From UBA932 sp031548545 (GTDB lineage: Bacteria; Bacteroidota; Bacteroidia; Bacteroidales; UBA932), in NCBI GenBank assembly GCA_031548545.1, contig JAVBQY010000033.1:1-22667 (forward strand): a stretch of DNA of 22,667 nt, written 5' to 3'. A model generated the notes under the pieces. The model worked only from the letters and a program-made list of their open reading frames with translations, ran no database searches and was not told where the DNA came from. Of this stretch, positions 1 to 6,749 are shown piece by piece. The position numbers were made by a program, and so were the translations under genes. Every line of letters starts with the position of its first letter. The first letter of the stretch is position 1.

Positions 1-55
1 CTAACTTTTTGTCGCTCATAAATTTAAATGTATTAAGGTTAATCATTTTCGCGCG

Positions 56-91
56 CTTTCCCTTGGGCGGGCATGCCCGCCCAAGGGAAAG
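56..91. repeat. 36-bp perfect palindrome
   Basis: A perfect inverted repeat centred between 73 and 74, with arms 56-73 and 74-91 and no loop. The inner part is GC-rich (GGGCGGGCATGCCCGCCC) and the edges are AAA/TTT. It lies 27 bp beyond the stop of the minus-strand cluster (stop at 118-120), so a transcript end signal is possible. On the minus strand no T-tract follows the stem, so it is not a textbook intrinsic terminator. It could also be a protein-binding palindrome or an edge of an inserted segment. The rest of 1-117 holds no gene that I can see. Confidence 0.75.
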
Positions 92-117
92 TCCTTAACA
101 CATCGCAAAGGTAACAT

Positions 118-1026
118 TTACACAAAATATTTTACACGACCCAAGGTTATTTCTTTCCAATTGAGAAGGTTCGTGTTTTTTTTATTGCTTACACAAATTA
201 TATTACATTGCTCGCTTGTTGGATTTGTTAATTCATAAATGGCCTCTTCCTTGAAACGTTTCCATTTTCTTTTCCCAATGCATGTATATATGTTGTTATA
301 ATATTCAATTATATCATTTTCTTGAAATGATATTCCTTTAAGCTGCCATTCCAGACACACAGCGTTGTTTGTTTCTGATAAAAAATAACAAGTTCTGTTT
401 ATTCTACATTCTTGACCATTTTTATTGATTACTTGTTGACTGTAATTTATATACGATACATTACCCTCATCATGGAGGCCTATTGTAAAACCAATATTCT
501 CGCTGTTTAAATCATTAATGATTTCTTGACGGGTCTTGTGTATAGGATCATCAAGTAATATTGATACTAACAAAGGATATTGGATGTGTTGTTTGGATTT
601 AAAGGTTTGCAAAAAAAAACCGATTATTAGAAAAAATATAATAAGAACTATTCCGGATATTATTATTATCTTACCTTCTTTTTTATCTTGTTCTTCTAGT
701 GTTGGATTAATAAATCCTTTTTGTTTTTGATGGTTGTCATTATATCTATATTTATCTTCTTGAGTATCACCATTGTTTAAAATTAAAGGGGCTTCAGATA
801 ATATTTTATCGCCATCTTCTTTCCATTTTTCTTTTTCCCCTAGTTTTTTTGTTTTGTTTTTTGCCCGATCAACCAAATAAATACCTAGTCCAAGTAGGCC
901 TATTTCGAAGATAAATTGTTGTCCACTTCCAGGTGTAATATGTTCGGGAAAACTGGCAAATGCCATCAAAGAACCTATTATAGCTAAGCTTCCTATTATA
1001 ATTAATATCCAGCCTATAGTTTTCAT
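118..1026 (-). CDS. Hypothetical membrane protein, three predicted TM helices
   Basis: 302 residues, family not recognised. Two hydrophobic helices sit near the N-terminus (about residues 4-24 and 38-52). A charged Lys/Glu-rich stretch follows, then a third helix at about 119-141. The remaining 160 residues form a soluble domain with several Cys and Asn/Tyr-rich segments and no motif I can name. It is the last gene of the AT-rich minus-strand cluster. Its ATG overlaps the stop of the preceding 62-residue gene by one base (TAATG), which indicates translational coupling. A 36-bp palindrome lies just downstream. Low GC compared with the genes after 3.8 kb suggests horizontal acquisition. Confidence 0.7.
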   Translation of the reverse strand: MKTIGWILIIIGSLAIIGSLMAFASFPEHITPGSGQQFIFEIGLLGLGIYLVDRAKNKTKKLGEKEKWKEDGDKILSEAPLILNNGDTQEDKYRYNDNHQKQKGFINPTLEEQDKKEGKIIIISGIVLIIFFLIIGFFLQTFKSKQHIQYPLLVSILLDDPIHKTRQEIINDLNSENIGFTIGLHDEGNVSYINYSQQVINKNGQECRINRTCYFLSETNNAVCLEWQLKGISFQENDIIEYYNNIYTCIGKRKWKRFKEEAIYELTNPTSEQCNIICVSNKKNTNLLNWKEITLGRVKYFV

Positions 1027-1214
1027 TATTTAGTTGTGTTTTTATTCATTTCTACAAAGTCTGGGCCTTTTTTCTTGGAGCATAGTATAATAATCAATCC
1101 TATGATAGGAGAAAAAATAATGCAGAAAAACAATCCCCACCCATAACCAATATTACGGTTGTTTCCTAGTAACGCGACAAAAAAGCATAAGATTAGCCAA
1201 AATATAATTGCCAT
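1026..1214 (-). CDS. Small membrane protein, 62 aa
   Basis: 62 residues with two hydrophobic helices (about 2-17 and 24-44) and a short charged C-terminal tail (KKKGPDF then Lys/Asn-rich). It resembles the many small two-helix membrane proteins of Bacteroidota, but I recognise no family. The stop overlaps the start of the next gene by one base and the start is 11 bp after the stop of the J-domain-like gene. It therefore belongs to a four-gene operon and is probably a real gene despite its size. Confidence 0.65.
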   Translation of the reverse strand: MAIIFWLILCFFVALLGNNRNIGYGWGLFFCIIFSPIIGLIIILCSKKKGPDFVEMNKNTTK

Positions 1215-1225
1215 AATTTTTTGTT

Positions 1226-1627
1226 TTAAGGGTTAATATTTAAATTTTGTTGTCCTCGTTTTTTTAATTCTAACAATTTGTAATAATTCCGTTTGTGTCT
1301 AGAAATTTCTTGAAATAAATCTTTTGCGATTGCTTCTGATGGACTACCAATGAATCTGTCAGGGTGATATTTTCTGCTTAATTCTTTGTACAACTCTCGT
1401 GAACGACCAAAACTATCGACTAAATTTTGCATGCTTCCATCCTTGGAGGAAGATTTTAAACCAGATTTTGAAATTTTAAACTCGGAATCGAGCTGTTTAT
1501 TTTTTTTAAGCTCTAAGATTAACAATACAATGATTATAGATTCCGCAAGAGCTATCCATAACCAGATGGAAATATTATTATTGCTCGCTATTGTTACTAT
1601 TTGTGTTGTATCCATTATTATTTGCAT
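1226..1627 (-). CDS. Membrane-anchored J-domain-like protein
   Basis: 133 residues. One TM helix (about 19-40) is followed by a polar linker and a C-terminal segment resembling a compact J domain: a helix ending in YKELSRKYHPDRF (HPD at residues 88-90), then a helix with the pattern AKDLFQEISRHKRNYYKLLE. HPD is the motif by which DnaJ-family proteins stimulate Hsp70 ATPase, so the protein may recruit DnaK to the membrane. This is inference from the motif and helical pattern; the first J-domain helix is not obvious. The start could instead be the Met five codons in (1615). Either start overlaps the end of the upstream gene by about 40-50 bp. Confidence 0.65.
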   Translation of the reverse strand: MQIIMDTTQIVTIASNNNISIWLWIALAESIIIVLLILELKKNKQLDSEFKISKSGLKSSSKDGSMQNLVDSFGRSRELYKELSRKYHPDRFIGSPSEAIAKDLFQEISRHKRNYYKLLELKKRGQQNLNINP

Positions 1628-2018
1628 TTAAAATTCCACCAATATTAGCATATTGTTTTAGAGGATATTTTAGGCCAAAACTGCCTAAGGTATCGTGTAT
1701 TTCAAGTGTATCCCATCCTAATGAAATTAGATGACGGACTAATTCTTCATTGTCTAAGACGATGTTGCCCAATTCTTTCATTTCTTCTTTGCTTAGAGCA
1801 GAGCCTCTTAGTGCTTTAATTCGGAAACCTCCACCCATAAATTTAGAAAATTCATGCCGGTATTTGCTGTCTCCTCTAGTAATTTTTGCCTCCAATAATG
1901 TGGGAGTGTTACCTGTAATAAAAGCCATTTTACTAGCTTGGTTGAAATCCTTAACAAGCTTATAGCGTTCTGTCATTTCTCCAAACCATTCTTTAATTTG
2001 GATTAATTTATACCACAT
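1578..2018 (-). CDS. Hypothetical soluble protein, first gene of the AT-rich cluster
   Basis: About 146 residues from the chosen Met (MWYKLIQIKEW). An upstream in-frame Met at 2090 would give 170 residues, but that extension reads through the structured leader and the terminator-like hairpin, so I reject it. The protein is soluble, mixed charged and hydrophobic, with a central segment GDSKYRHEFSKFMGGGFR and an Asn-rich C-terminus. I recognise no family. It is the promoter-proximal gene of the cluster with the J-domain-like and two membrane proteins, preceded by a 2018-2260 leader with strong alternative secondary structure. Confidence 0.6.
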   Translation of the reverse strand: MWYKLIQIKEWFGEMTERYKLVKDFNQASKMAFITGNTPTLLEAKITRGDSKYRHEFSKFMGGGFRIKALRGSALSKEEMKELGNIVLDNEELVRHLISLGWDTLEIHDTLGSFGLKYPLKQYANIGGILNANNNGYNTNSNNSEQ

Positions 2019-2040
2019 AATATTTTTATAATTTTTTAAA

Positions 2041-2118
2041 TAAAAAAGCATGGACTTTATCCTTACGAGATTCAAGGTATCGCCAAACACCTACACCCAC
2101 AATAAGGAAAGCCCATGC
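2041..2118 (-). terminator. Terminator-like hairpin in the leader of the J-domain cluster
   Basis: On the minus strand, bases 2118-2103 pair with 2065-2048: blocks of 5, 4 and 6 bp plus a G-U pair, with a 2-nt bulge. Six T residues (2047-2042) follow at once, the layout of an intrinsic terminator. It lies 23 nt ahead of the first start codon, so termination here would prevent expression of the cluster. Its loop contains one arm of a second, competing stem. Confidence 0.6.
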
Positions 2119-2184
2119 CTAAAAACAGCACGAGCATTCACTTATTACTCTGTAGGTGTTCTCGAATTGGCGATTTTTGAATCT
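2048..2184 (-). ncRNA. Candidate attenuator / structured leader RNA
   Basis: Read 5' to 3' on the minus strand the order is B' (2184-2151), A' (2118-2103), B (2095-2068), A (2065-2048), then U6. B' and B pair over about 25 bp in blocks of 8, 7 and 10, separated by a small internal loop and a 7-nt bulge. A' and A form the terminator-like hairpin. The pairings interlock: A' lies in the B'/B loop and B in the A'/A loop. Only 2 nt separate B from A, too few to span a full B'/B stem, so the complete stems should exclude each other. This is attenuator logic, but the ligand or protein is unknown. An independent small RNA ending at the U-tract is the main alternative. Confidence 0.5.
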
Positions 2185-2350
2185 ACAAGCAATAAAGCAA
2201 ATGCTTTATTAATGATTTATCTATTTTATTTTATATCATTTAATTACTTGGTTTTAAATATTACTACAAAGATAAAAAATCTTTTTAATGATACAAATAA
2301 ATTAGTGTCGGAGTTTTAAAACATTAAAATTGTGCTGTTGGGCATGGGCT
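2111..2350. repeat. Inverted repeat pair flanking the promoter
   Basis: A short sequence at 2111-2133 (AGCCCATGCC, spacer, ACAGCAC) recurs inverted at 2331-2350. The 10-bp and 7-bp blocks are identical; the spacer differs in length (5 against 2 nt). The pair encloses about 200 bp of AT-rich DNA carrying the consensus promoter. It could be the termini of a small non-autonomous element or a decayed invertible segment; the unequal spacers argue against active inversion. Confidence 0.4.
2267..2297 (-). promoter_or_regulatory. Bacteroides-type promoter for the J-domain cluster
   Basis: On the minus strand TTTG (2297-2294) is separated by 19 bp from TATCTTTG (2274-2267), an exact match to the Bacteroides primary-sigma consensus TTTG/TAnnTTTG. 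Transcription would start near 2260 and enter the structured leader before the start codon at 2018. Confidence 0.7.
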
Positions 2351-2371
2351 ATGTTGATTAAATATTATTTC

Positions 2372-3439
2372 TTAATTCCAGTCAACCAGTTTCCGGTCTA
2401 AGCGGATCTTTTTGGGAGAGCCCCAGTGGCCGGTAATAAAGTAGTTCTCAGCGAGTGATTGGTCGAAATGTTGAACGAAGGCCTCGCGGATACGGGAGCA
2501 TTTTTCGTTGATGGCGTTTTTAGTGGGATCGGTAGCGTCCTCTACACTTCGCCACATATCATCCGGGTTTTCTCTTCCGGAGATTTTGCGATACCAGGCC
2601 ATCAGTTCATCTCTGTATTCAGGAAGCCTCTTGAACAGGATACCCTCAGGATGGCTTAGGAAAAGGAAATACACCGCTTTGGGCAAGGGGCTCATTTTAA
2701 TTTCCAGGTTGTTGTAGCCGGGCAAAAATATCCGGTGGTCGGCGGTGATTAGCAGGGGGCTGATGATGTGTTCCACCTCAATAAGTTGCCGGATGGCCAT
2801 CTCATCAATGCCTATAAGTCTTAGTTGGTTGATCCGCTCTACAATTTCTTTTTTCAGTATTTCTGTTTCAGTGCCCAAGTCATTGTCAGCGTTGTCTGAC
2901 ACTTTTTTTTCAAAGTATATGTGGCTTATACGGCAGAGAGACTCTAAGTCATCGTCTTTTATATCTCCATATTTTTTGTGTCGTTCCAGTTCTACCAGTT
3001 GGTAGCACGCTTCTTCTAATTCCGTAAAAAAATCAAGTCCCATCCTAACTTCGAAAGGATAGTAGGCAAATAATAGTTGCCCTTTTATTTCTTCGCCGAA
3101 TAATAAAAAGCCGGCAATATCTTTATCGTTGATAGGATCAGCGCAGTAGCTTAGGATGTCTTTACTTTCTAAGGGGCGTTCATAATGGATCTCCGGACTG
3201 TCTGGCCGGAGGTGGGGGTAATAGTAGCGCAATAAGGAGTAATCAGCTATTTTTTGGTTGATAAAGGGGAGGTACTGGAGTTTCAGCCGGTCCTCCGCTA
3301 ACAGGTTGGTTATATCCGTATAGTGGTCGCAGATGAACTTGTTATTGTCGGGGTGCTCCCGGTTTTCTACATAGATTAGCAGTTCCCTTGGGTTAAAGGG
3401 TAGGCCTTTGTTGAAATAAAGAGATTGTACCGCCATCAT
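2372..3439 (-). CDS. Hypothetical protein, 355 aa
   Basis: 355 soluble residues with no signal peptide or TM helix. The C-terminal third has a conserved look (PLPKAVYFLFLSHPEGI, then INEKCSRIREAF and GHWGSPKKIRLDRKLVDW). I associate it with a family of uncharacterised Bacteroidales proteins; no function is known to me. The pattern of helices ending in a basic strand could suit a winged-helix DNA-binding module, but that is a guess. Met1 and Met2 are both possible starts. It has its own consensus promoter at 3471-3501. Its transcript may read into the J-domain cluster, because no clear terminator separates them. Confidence 0.75.
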   Translation of the reverse strand: MMAVQSLYFNKGLPFNPRELLIYVENREHPDNNKFICDHYTDITNLLAEDRLKLQYLPFINQKIADYSLLRYYYPHLRPDSPEIHYERPLESKDILSYCADPINDKDIAGFLLFGEEIKGQLLFAYYPFEVRMGLDFFTELEEACYQLVELERHKKYGDIKDDDLESLCRISHIYFEKKVSDNADNDLGTETEILKKEIVERINQLRLIGIDEMAIRQLIEVEHIISPLLITADHRIFLPGYNNLEIKMSPLPKAVYFLFLSHPEGILFKRLPEYRDELMAWYRKISGRENPDDMWRSVEDATDPTKNAINEKCSRIREAFVQHFDQSLAENYFITGHWGSPKKIRLDRKLVDWN

Positions 3440-3470
3440 TCCAAAATTAATAGTGAAAATAAATGATTTT

Positions 3471-3501
3471 CAAATATATGAAAAAAATAATTTTCGACAA
3501 A
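3471..3501 (-). promoter_or_regulatory. Bacteroides-type promoter for the 355-aa gene
   Basis: On the minus strand TTTG (3501-3498), a 19-bp spacer and TATATTTG (3478-3471) match the Bacteroides consensus exactly. The start codon at 3439 lies about 25 nt after the expected transcription start. Confidence 0.7.
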
Positions 3502-3530
3502 GAAAAGAAATATTTCTTTATACGACGGAT

Positions 3531-3549
3531 TTCTGCAAGCCTTGCAGAA
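3531..3549. repeat. Short hairpin in the 3440-3805 gap
   Basis: TTCTGCAAG and CTTGCAGAA form a 9-bp perfect stem around a single C. No T-tract follows on either strand, so terminator function is unsupported. The surrounding gap is otherwise AT-rich and holds a promoter, a tandem repeat and one small ORF. Confidence 0.5.
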
Positions 3550-3672
3550 GCTAGGAGAGCATGTATAGCTTGTAGATGATAATAGACTTTTTATCAACCG
3601 TATCCGGATCGTGGTTTTGAAATTTTATTGTAAGTGCCTTGTTTTTAATATTCTACGTGCATCTATTCGTGC

Positions 3673-3708
3673 TACTAACTAAGATACTAACTAAGATACT
3701 AACTAAGA
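3673..3708. repeat. Tandem repeat, 3 x 12 bp
   Basis: Three perfect head-to-tail copies of TACTAACTAAGA lie just beyond the stop of the small winged-helix-like ORF. No function is evident. Copy number may vary between strains by slippage. Confidence 0.85.
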
Positions 3709-3712
3709 TATA

Positions 3713-3805
3713 TTACCGATTTTTATAGTTATATAATAGGTTCTTACCTTCTTGTGTAATTCTATATTTTTGATACCGGCTTTGGGGGGCTGAAGGGATT
3801 GTCAT
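3713..3805 (-). pseudogene. 30-aa ORF resembling the end of a winged-helix regulator
   Basis: An ATG follows the TAG of the last ABC permease gene with no gap (TAGATG). It opens a 30-residue frame whose C-terminal half, RYQKYRITQEGKNLLYNY, looks like the wing and final helix of a PadR/MarR-type winged-helix protein (typical YRITEEGKKLL). It is far too short to be a complete regulator. It is either a decayed remnant captured downstream of the exporter operon or a small coupled ORF. Confidence 0.35.
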
Positions 3806-4918
3806 CTACACCCGCTTCCTGTACGCCCTTACGGCCAGTGTCATGGCGCAGGCGCCATAAACAATAATAGCGATGAATTCGGGCAGGATATCGGCCAGGC
3901 CGGAGCCTTTGAGCATAACCATGCGGACCATTTTAATGCCGTAATAGATCGGGTTGACGGTATTGATGGCCTGTACCCAGTCCGGCATGCTGTCGGCGGG
4001 GGTGAAGAGGCCGGAGATCAGGATGAAGATCATGACGAAGAACCAGGCAATGAACATGGCCTGCTGCTGGGTATTGGAAACGGCGGAGAAGAAGAGGCCG
4101 AGGCCCAGTACCGAGAAGAGGTAGACCAGGATAATCAGGTAGACCAGCCCCACGCTGCCTAGGATGGGTATCCCGTACACAAAGCGGGCGAGCAGGAGCC
4201 CGAGGGTAAGGTCTATCAGCCCGATCAGTACAAAGGGGATGGATTTGCCGATAATAAATTCGTACTTGCGGATGGGCGTTACATTGATCTGCTCTATGGT
4301 GCCGATCTCTTTTTCGCGCACCATGTTCATGGCCGTGAGGAAAAGCCCGATGATGGATACCAGCATAACCAGTATTCCGGGGATCATGTAAGTGGAGTAG
4401 TCTAATTGCGGATTGAACCAATAGGAGTAGGTGGGGGCGCGCAGCTGGTTGGTATATTTTCCGCCGGTCAGTTCGGTGTGGAGCCCGTTGTTGAAGTCGG
4501 CTACGATGGAACTGCTGTAGCCGTTGACCAGGCCGGCGGTCATGCTGTTGATGGCGTTGGTCACGAACTGTACTTTGGCGGCGCCGGTGGTTTGCAGGTC
4601 GCGTTCCATATTGGCCGGAATTTCCAGGATCACATCGGCCTTGTCGGAGATGATCGCTGTTTCGGCCTGCCGGTGGCTGTACGAGGCGCCCACTATCCGG
4701 TAAAAGGGCGAGGAGGAGAATTTGTTGACCAGCTCACGGGATGAAGTGGAGTTGTCCAGGTCTACCACATGCATCCTGATCTCTTTCATCTCCATAGTGG
4801 CGGCCAGGGGGAGGATCAGCAGCTGCAGGGTAGGCATGGCAAAAATAATGACCAGCATGAGCTTGTCGCGCACTACCTGCCGGAGTTCTTTTTTTATGAT
4901 GACCAGTAGCTTCCGCAT
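3806..4918 (-). CDS. ABC-2 type permease (YbhR/YhhJ-like)
   Basis: 370 residues, the usual size for this family. It begins with a cytoplasmic basic segment (KKELRQVVRDKL) and TM1 (about 22-42), then a large periplasmic domain to about residue 172. Five TM helices follow in the C-terminal half. The conserved cytoplasmic coupling element is REKEIGTIEQINVTP (about 202-216). It should form one half of the membrane channel of a drug-type exporter with the paralogous permease encoded immediately upstream. The ATG shares one base with the upstream stop (TAATG), so the two are translationally coupled. It is the last full gene of the exporter operon. Confidence 0.9.
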   Translation of the reverse strand: MRKLLVIIKKELRQVVRDKLMLVIIFAMPTLQLLILPLAATMEMKEIRMHVVDLDNSTSSRELVNKFSSSPFYRIVGASYSHRQAETAIISDKADVILEIPANMERDLQTTGAAKVQFVTNAINSMTAGLVNGYSSSIVADFNNGLHTELTGGKYTNQLRAPTYSYWFNPQLDYSTYMIPGILVMLVSIIGLFLTAMNMVREKEIGTIEQINVTPIRKYEFIIGKSIPFVLIGLIDLTLGLLLARFVYGIPILGSVGLVYLIILVYLFSVLGLGLFFSAVSNTQQQAMFIAWFFVMIFILISGLFTPADSMPDWVQAINTVNPIYYGIKMVRMVMLKGSGLADILPEFIAIIVYGACAMTLAVRAYRKRV

Positions 4919-6027
4919 TATTCCAATCGGGTTTTAAGTTTTTTGGTACTTACGGTGAGCAGCAGGGCGGTCATGCCGGCCAGGATAAGTGTTTCTTTCC
5001 ACACGTAGTCTATACCCACGCCCTTGAGCATAATGTTTTTGATGATAATGATGAACCAGCGCGGCGGCATCAGCAGGCTGAAGTATTGCAGGGCCACGGG
5101 CATATTTTCAATCGGGAAGATAAAACCCGAGAGCAGCAGTACCGGCAGCAGCATGGCGAACATGGAAATCATCAGGGCCACCTGCTGTGCGTCGGTCACC
5201 GTGGAGATCAGGATGCCTAAGGAGAGCGACAGGGTGATGAACAACAGGAATTCCAGCAGGAGCAGGAGGAGGTGGCTGCTCAGCGGTATGTCAAATACCG
5301 TATAGCCTATGCTGAGGATGATCAGGCCGATGGTGAAAGATACCAATACGTAGGGAATCACCTTTCCGATGATGATCTGCAGCGGCTTGAGCGGTGAGGC
5401 CAGCAGGACCTCCATGGTGCCCGTCTCTTTTTCACGGGTGATGGAGATGGAGGTCATGATACAGGAGATGAGCATCAGCAGGAGGCAGATGATGCCCGGT
5501 ACAAACATGTAGGCGCTTTCCATATTGGGGTTGTACAGCATCTTGACTTCCGGGATGAGCTGTGGCGTGAGGCCTGTGGCCTGCCCGGTTTCCCGTATAT
5601 AATCCTGTATGATGGATTGGGTATAGTTGACAATAAGATTGGCGGTATTGGCGTCCGAGGCGTCGGCCAGGAGCTGGATGTCCACCGCCTCGCCGTTCTG
5701 CAGTTTCCGGGCGAAATCATTGCCGAATACGACTACAAGTTTGACCTTACCTTTACGGAATACTTCTTCAATGCTGCTAAGGTCATGGATGATACCGGCC
5801 GGTTGGTAGTAGCCCGAGGACAGCATTTTATTGGTGATACGGGTGGTTTCCACATCATGTGATTGGTCGGCGAAGGCCACCTGGATGTTGCGCACATCGG
5901 TAGTAACGGCAAAGCCGAAGATCAGAATCTGCGCAAAAGGCATGCCCAGCAGGATAAGCAGTGACCGGCGGTCTCTGAGCAGGTGCCGGAATTCTTTTTG
6001 TACAAAGCCTAAGAAACGTTTCATCAC
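4918..6027 (-). CDS. ABC-2 type permease (YbhS-like)
   Basis: 369 residues with the same architecture as its downstream paralogue: basic N-terminus (KEFRHLLRDRRSLL), TM1, a long extracytoplasmic domain and five C-terminal TM helices. The coupling segment REKETGTMEVLLASPLKPLQ follows the second TM. The start overlaps the end of the upstream ATPase gene by 4 bp (ATGA). The two permeases probably form a heterodimer driven by the two ATPases encoded just upstream. Substrate is unknown; YbhFSR-type systems export drugs and some cations. Confidence 0.9.
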   Translation of the reverse strand: MMKRFLGFVQKEFRHLLRDRRSLLILLGMPFAQILIFGFAVTTDVRNIQVAFADQSHDVETTRITNKMLSSGYYQPAGIIHDLSSIEEVFRKGKVKLVVVFGNDFARKLQNGEAVDIQLLADASDANTANLIVNYTQSIIQDYIRETGQATGLTPQLIPEVKMLYNPNMESAYMFVPGIICLLLMLISCIMTSISITREKETGTMEVLLASPLKPLQIIIGKVIPYVLVSFTIGLIILSIGYTVFDIPLSSHLLLLLLEFLLFITLSLSLGILISTVTDAQQVALMISMFAMLLPVLLLSGFIFPIENMPVALQYFSLLMPPRWFIIIIKNIMLKGVGIDYVWKETLILAGMTALLLTVSTKKLKTRLE

Positions 6028-6749
6028 CGGGCAATTTTTAGAAATACATCATTCATCGTCTCTACGCCGTATTGCTGTTTGAGTTCCTGCGGACGGCCCA
6101 TGGCGGCGATCACGCCGTTGTTCATGATGGACAGGCGGCCGCAATACTCCGCCTCGTCCATGTAGTGGGTGGTTACAAATACGGTGATCCCCTCGGCCGT
6201 GGTTTCGTAGATCAGGTCCCAGAATTGGCGGCGGGTAATGGGGTCTACCCCGCCGGTGGGTTCGTCCAAAAACACGATCTTCGGCCGGTGCAGGATGCTG
6301 ACCATGAAGGCTAACTTCTGCCTCCACCCCAACGGAATGGCGCTAATCAGGGTGCCTCGGGCATGGCCGAGGTCTATACGGGCGTACAGGGCCTCGCTGC
6401 GCGCCTTGATCTCTGCCCGGCGCAGGCCGTAAATACCGCCGTAAAATTCAATATTCTCGGCTACGGTGAGGTCCTCATACAAAGAAAATTTCTGGCTCAT
6501 GTAGCCGATATTTTTTTTGATTTCTTCTCCCTGGGTGAATACGTCGAATCCGCTTACCCTGGCCTCGCCCGAGGTGGGTTTGAGCAGGCCCGTAAGCATG
6601 CGCATGGCCGTAGTTTTACCTGCGCCGTTGGCGCCCAGGAACCCGAAAATTTCGCCTTCCTTTACTTCAAAGGAAATATTATTTACCGCAGTAAAATCAC
6701 CGAATTTTTTGGTGAGTTTGTCGGCATATATGGAGGTGCGGGTAGTCAT
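6024..6749 (-). CDS. ABC transporter ATPase, YbhF C-half-like
   Basis: 241 residues, a single nucleotide-binding domain. Walker A is GANGAGKTT (39-47) and Walker B IVFLDEPTGGVD (158-169), and the switch histidine is in TTHYMDEA (His195). The signature is degenerate, PLGWRQ at 139-144 in place of LSGGQ, as in the C-terminal half of E. coli YbhF as I recall it (PLGFKQ). Its partner, encoded upstream with a 4-bp overlap, has a canonical signature but lacks the switch histidine. The two therefore appear to form an asymmetric heterodimer with one good ATP site, and together they equal a split YbhF. Confidence 0.92.
   Translation of the reverse strand: MTTRTSIYADKLTKKFGDFTAVNNISFEVKEGEIFGFLGANGAGKTTAMRMLTGLLKPTSGEARVSGFDVFTQGEEIKKNIGYMSQKFSLYEDLTVAENIEFYGGIYGLRRAEIKARSEALYARIDLGHARGTLISAIPLGWRQKLAFMVSILHRPKIVFLDEPTGGVDPITRRQFWDLIYETTAEGITVFVTTHYMDEAEYCGRLSIMNNGVIAAMGRPQELKQQYGVETMNDVFLKIAR

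Noticed and set aside
2019..2090. N-terminal extension of the first cluster gene (start at 2090)
   Set aside because: The extension would translate the terminator-like hairpin and its T-tract; the Met at 2018 lies just after it.
2050..2319. 89-codon plus-strand frame over the leader region
   Set aside because: It is low-complexity and Ile/Asn/Lys-rich, and follows from the AT-rich structured leader; no family features, no plausible promoter, and it coincides with the promoter and stems on the other strand.
3673..3708. CRISPR-like array
   Set aside because: The 12-bp units are contiguous without spacers, so this is a simple tandem repeat.
3933..4421. Arg/His/Pro-rich frame within the ABC permease gene
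   Set aside because: Same-strand alternative frame of a clear permease; its composition is typical of an out-of-frame GC-rich gene.
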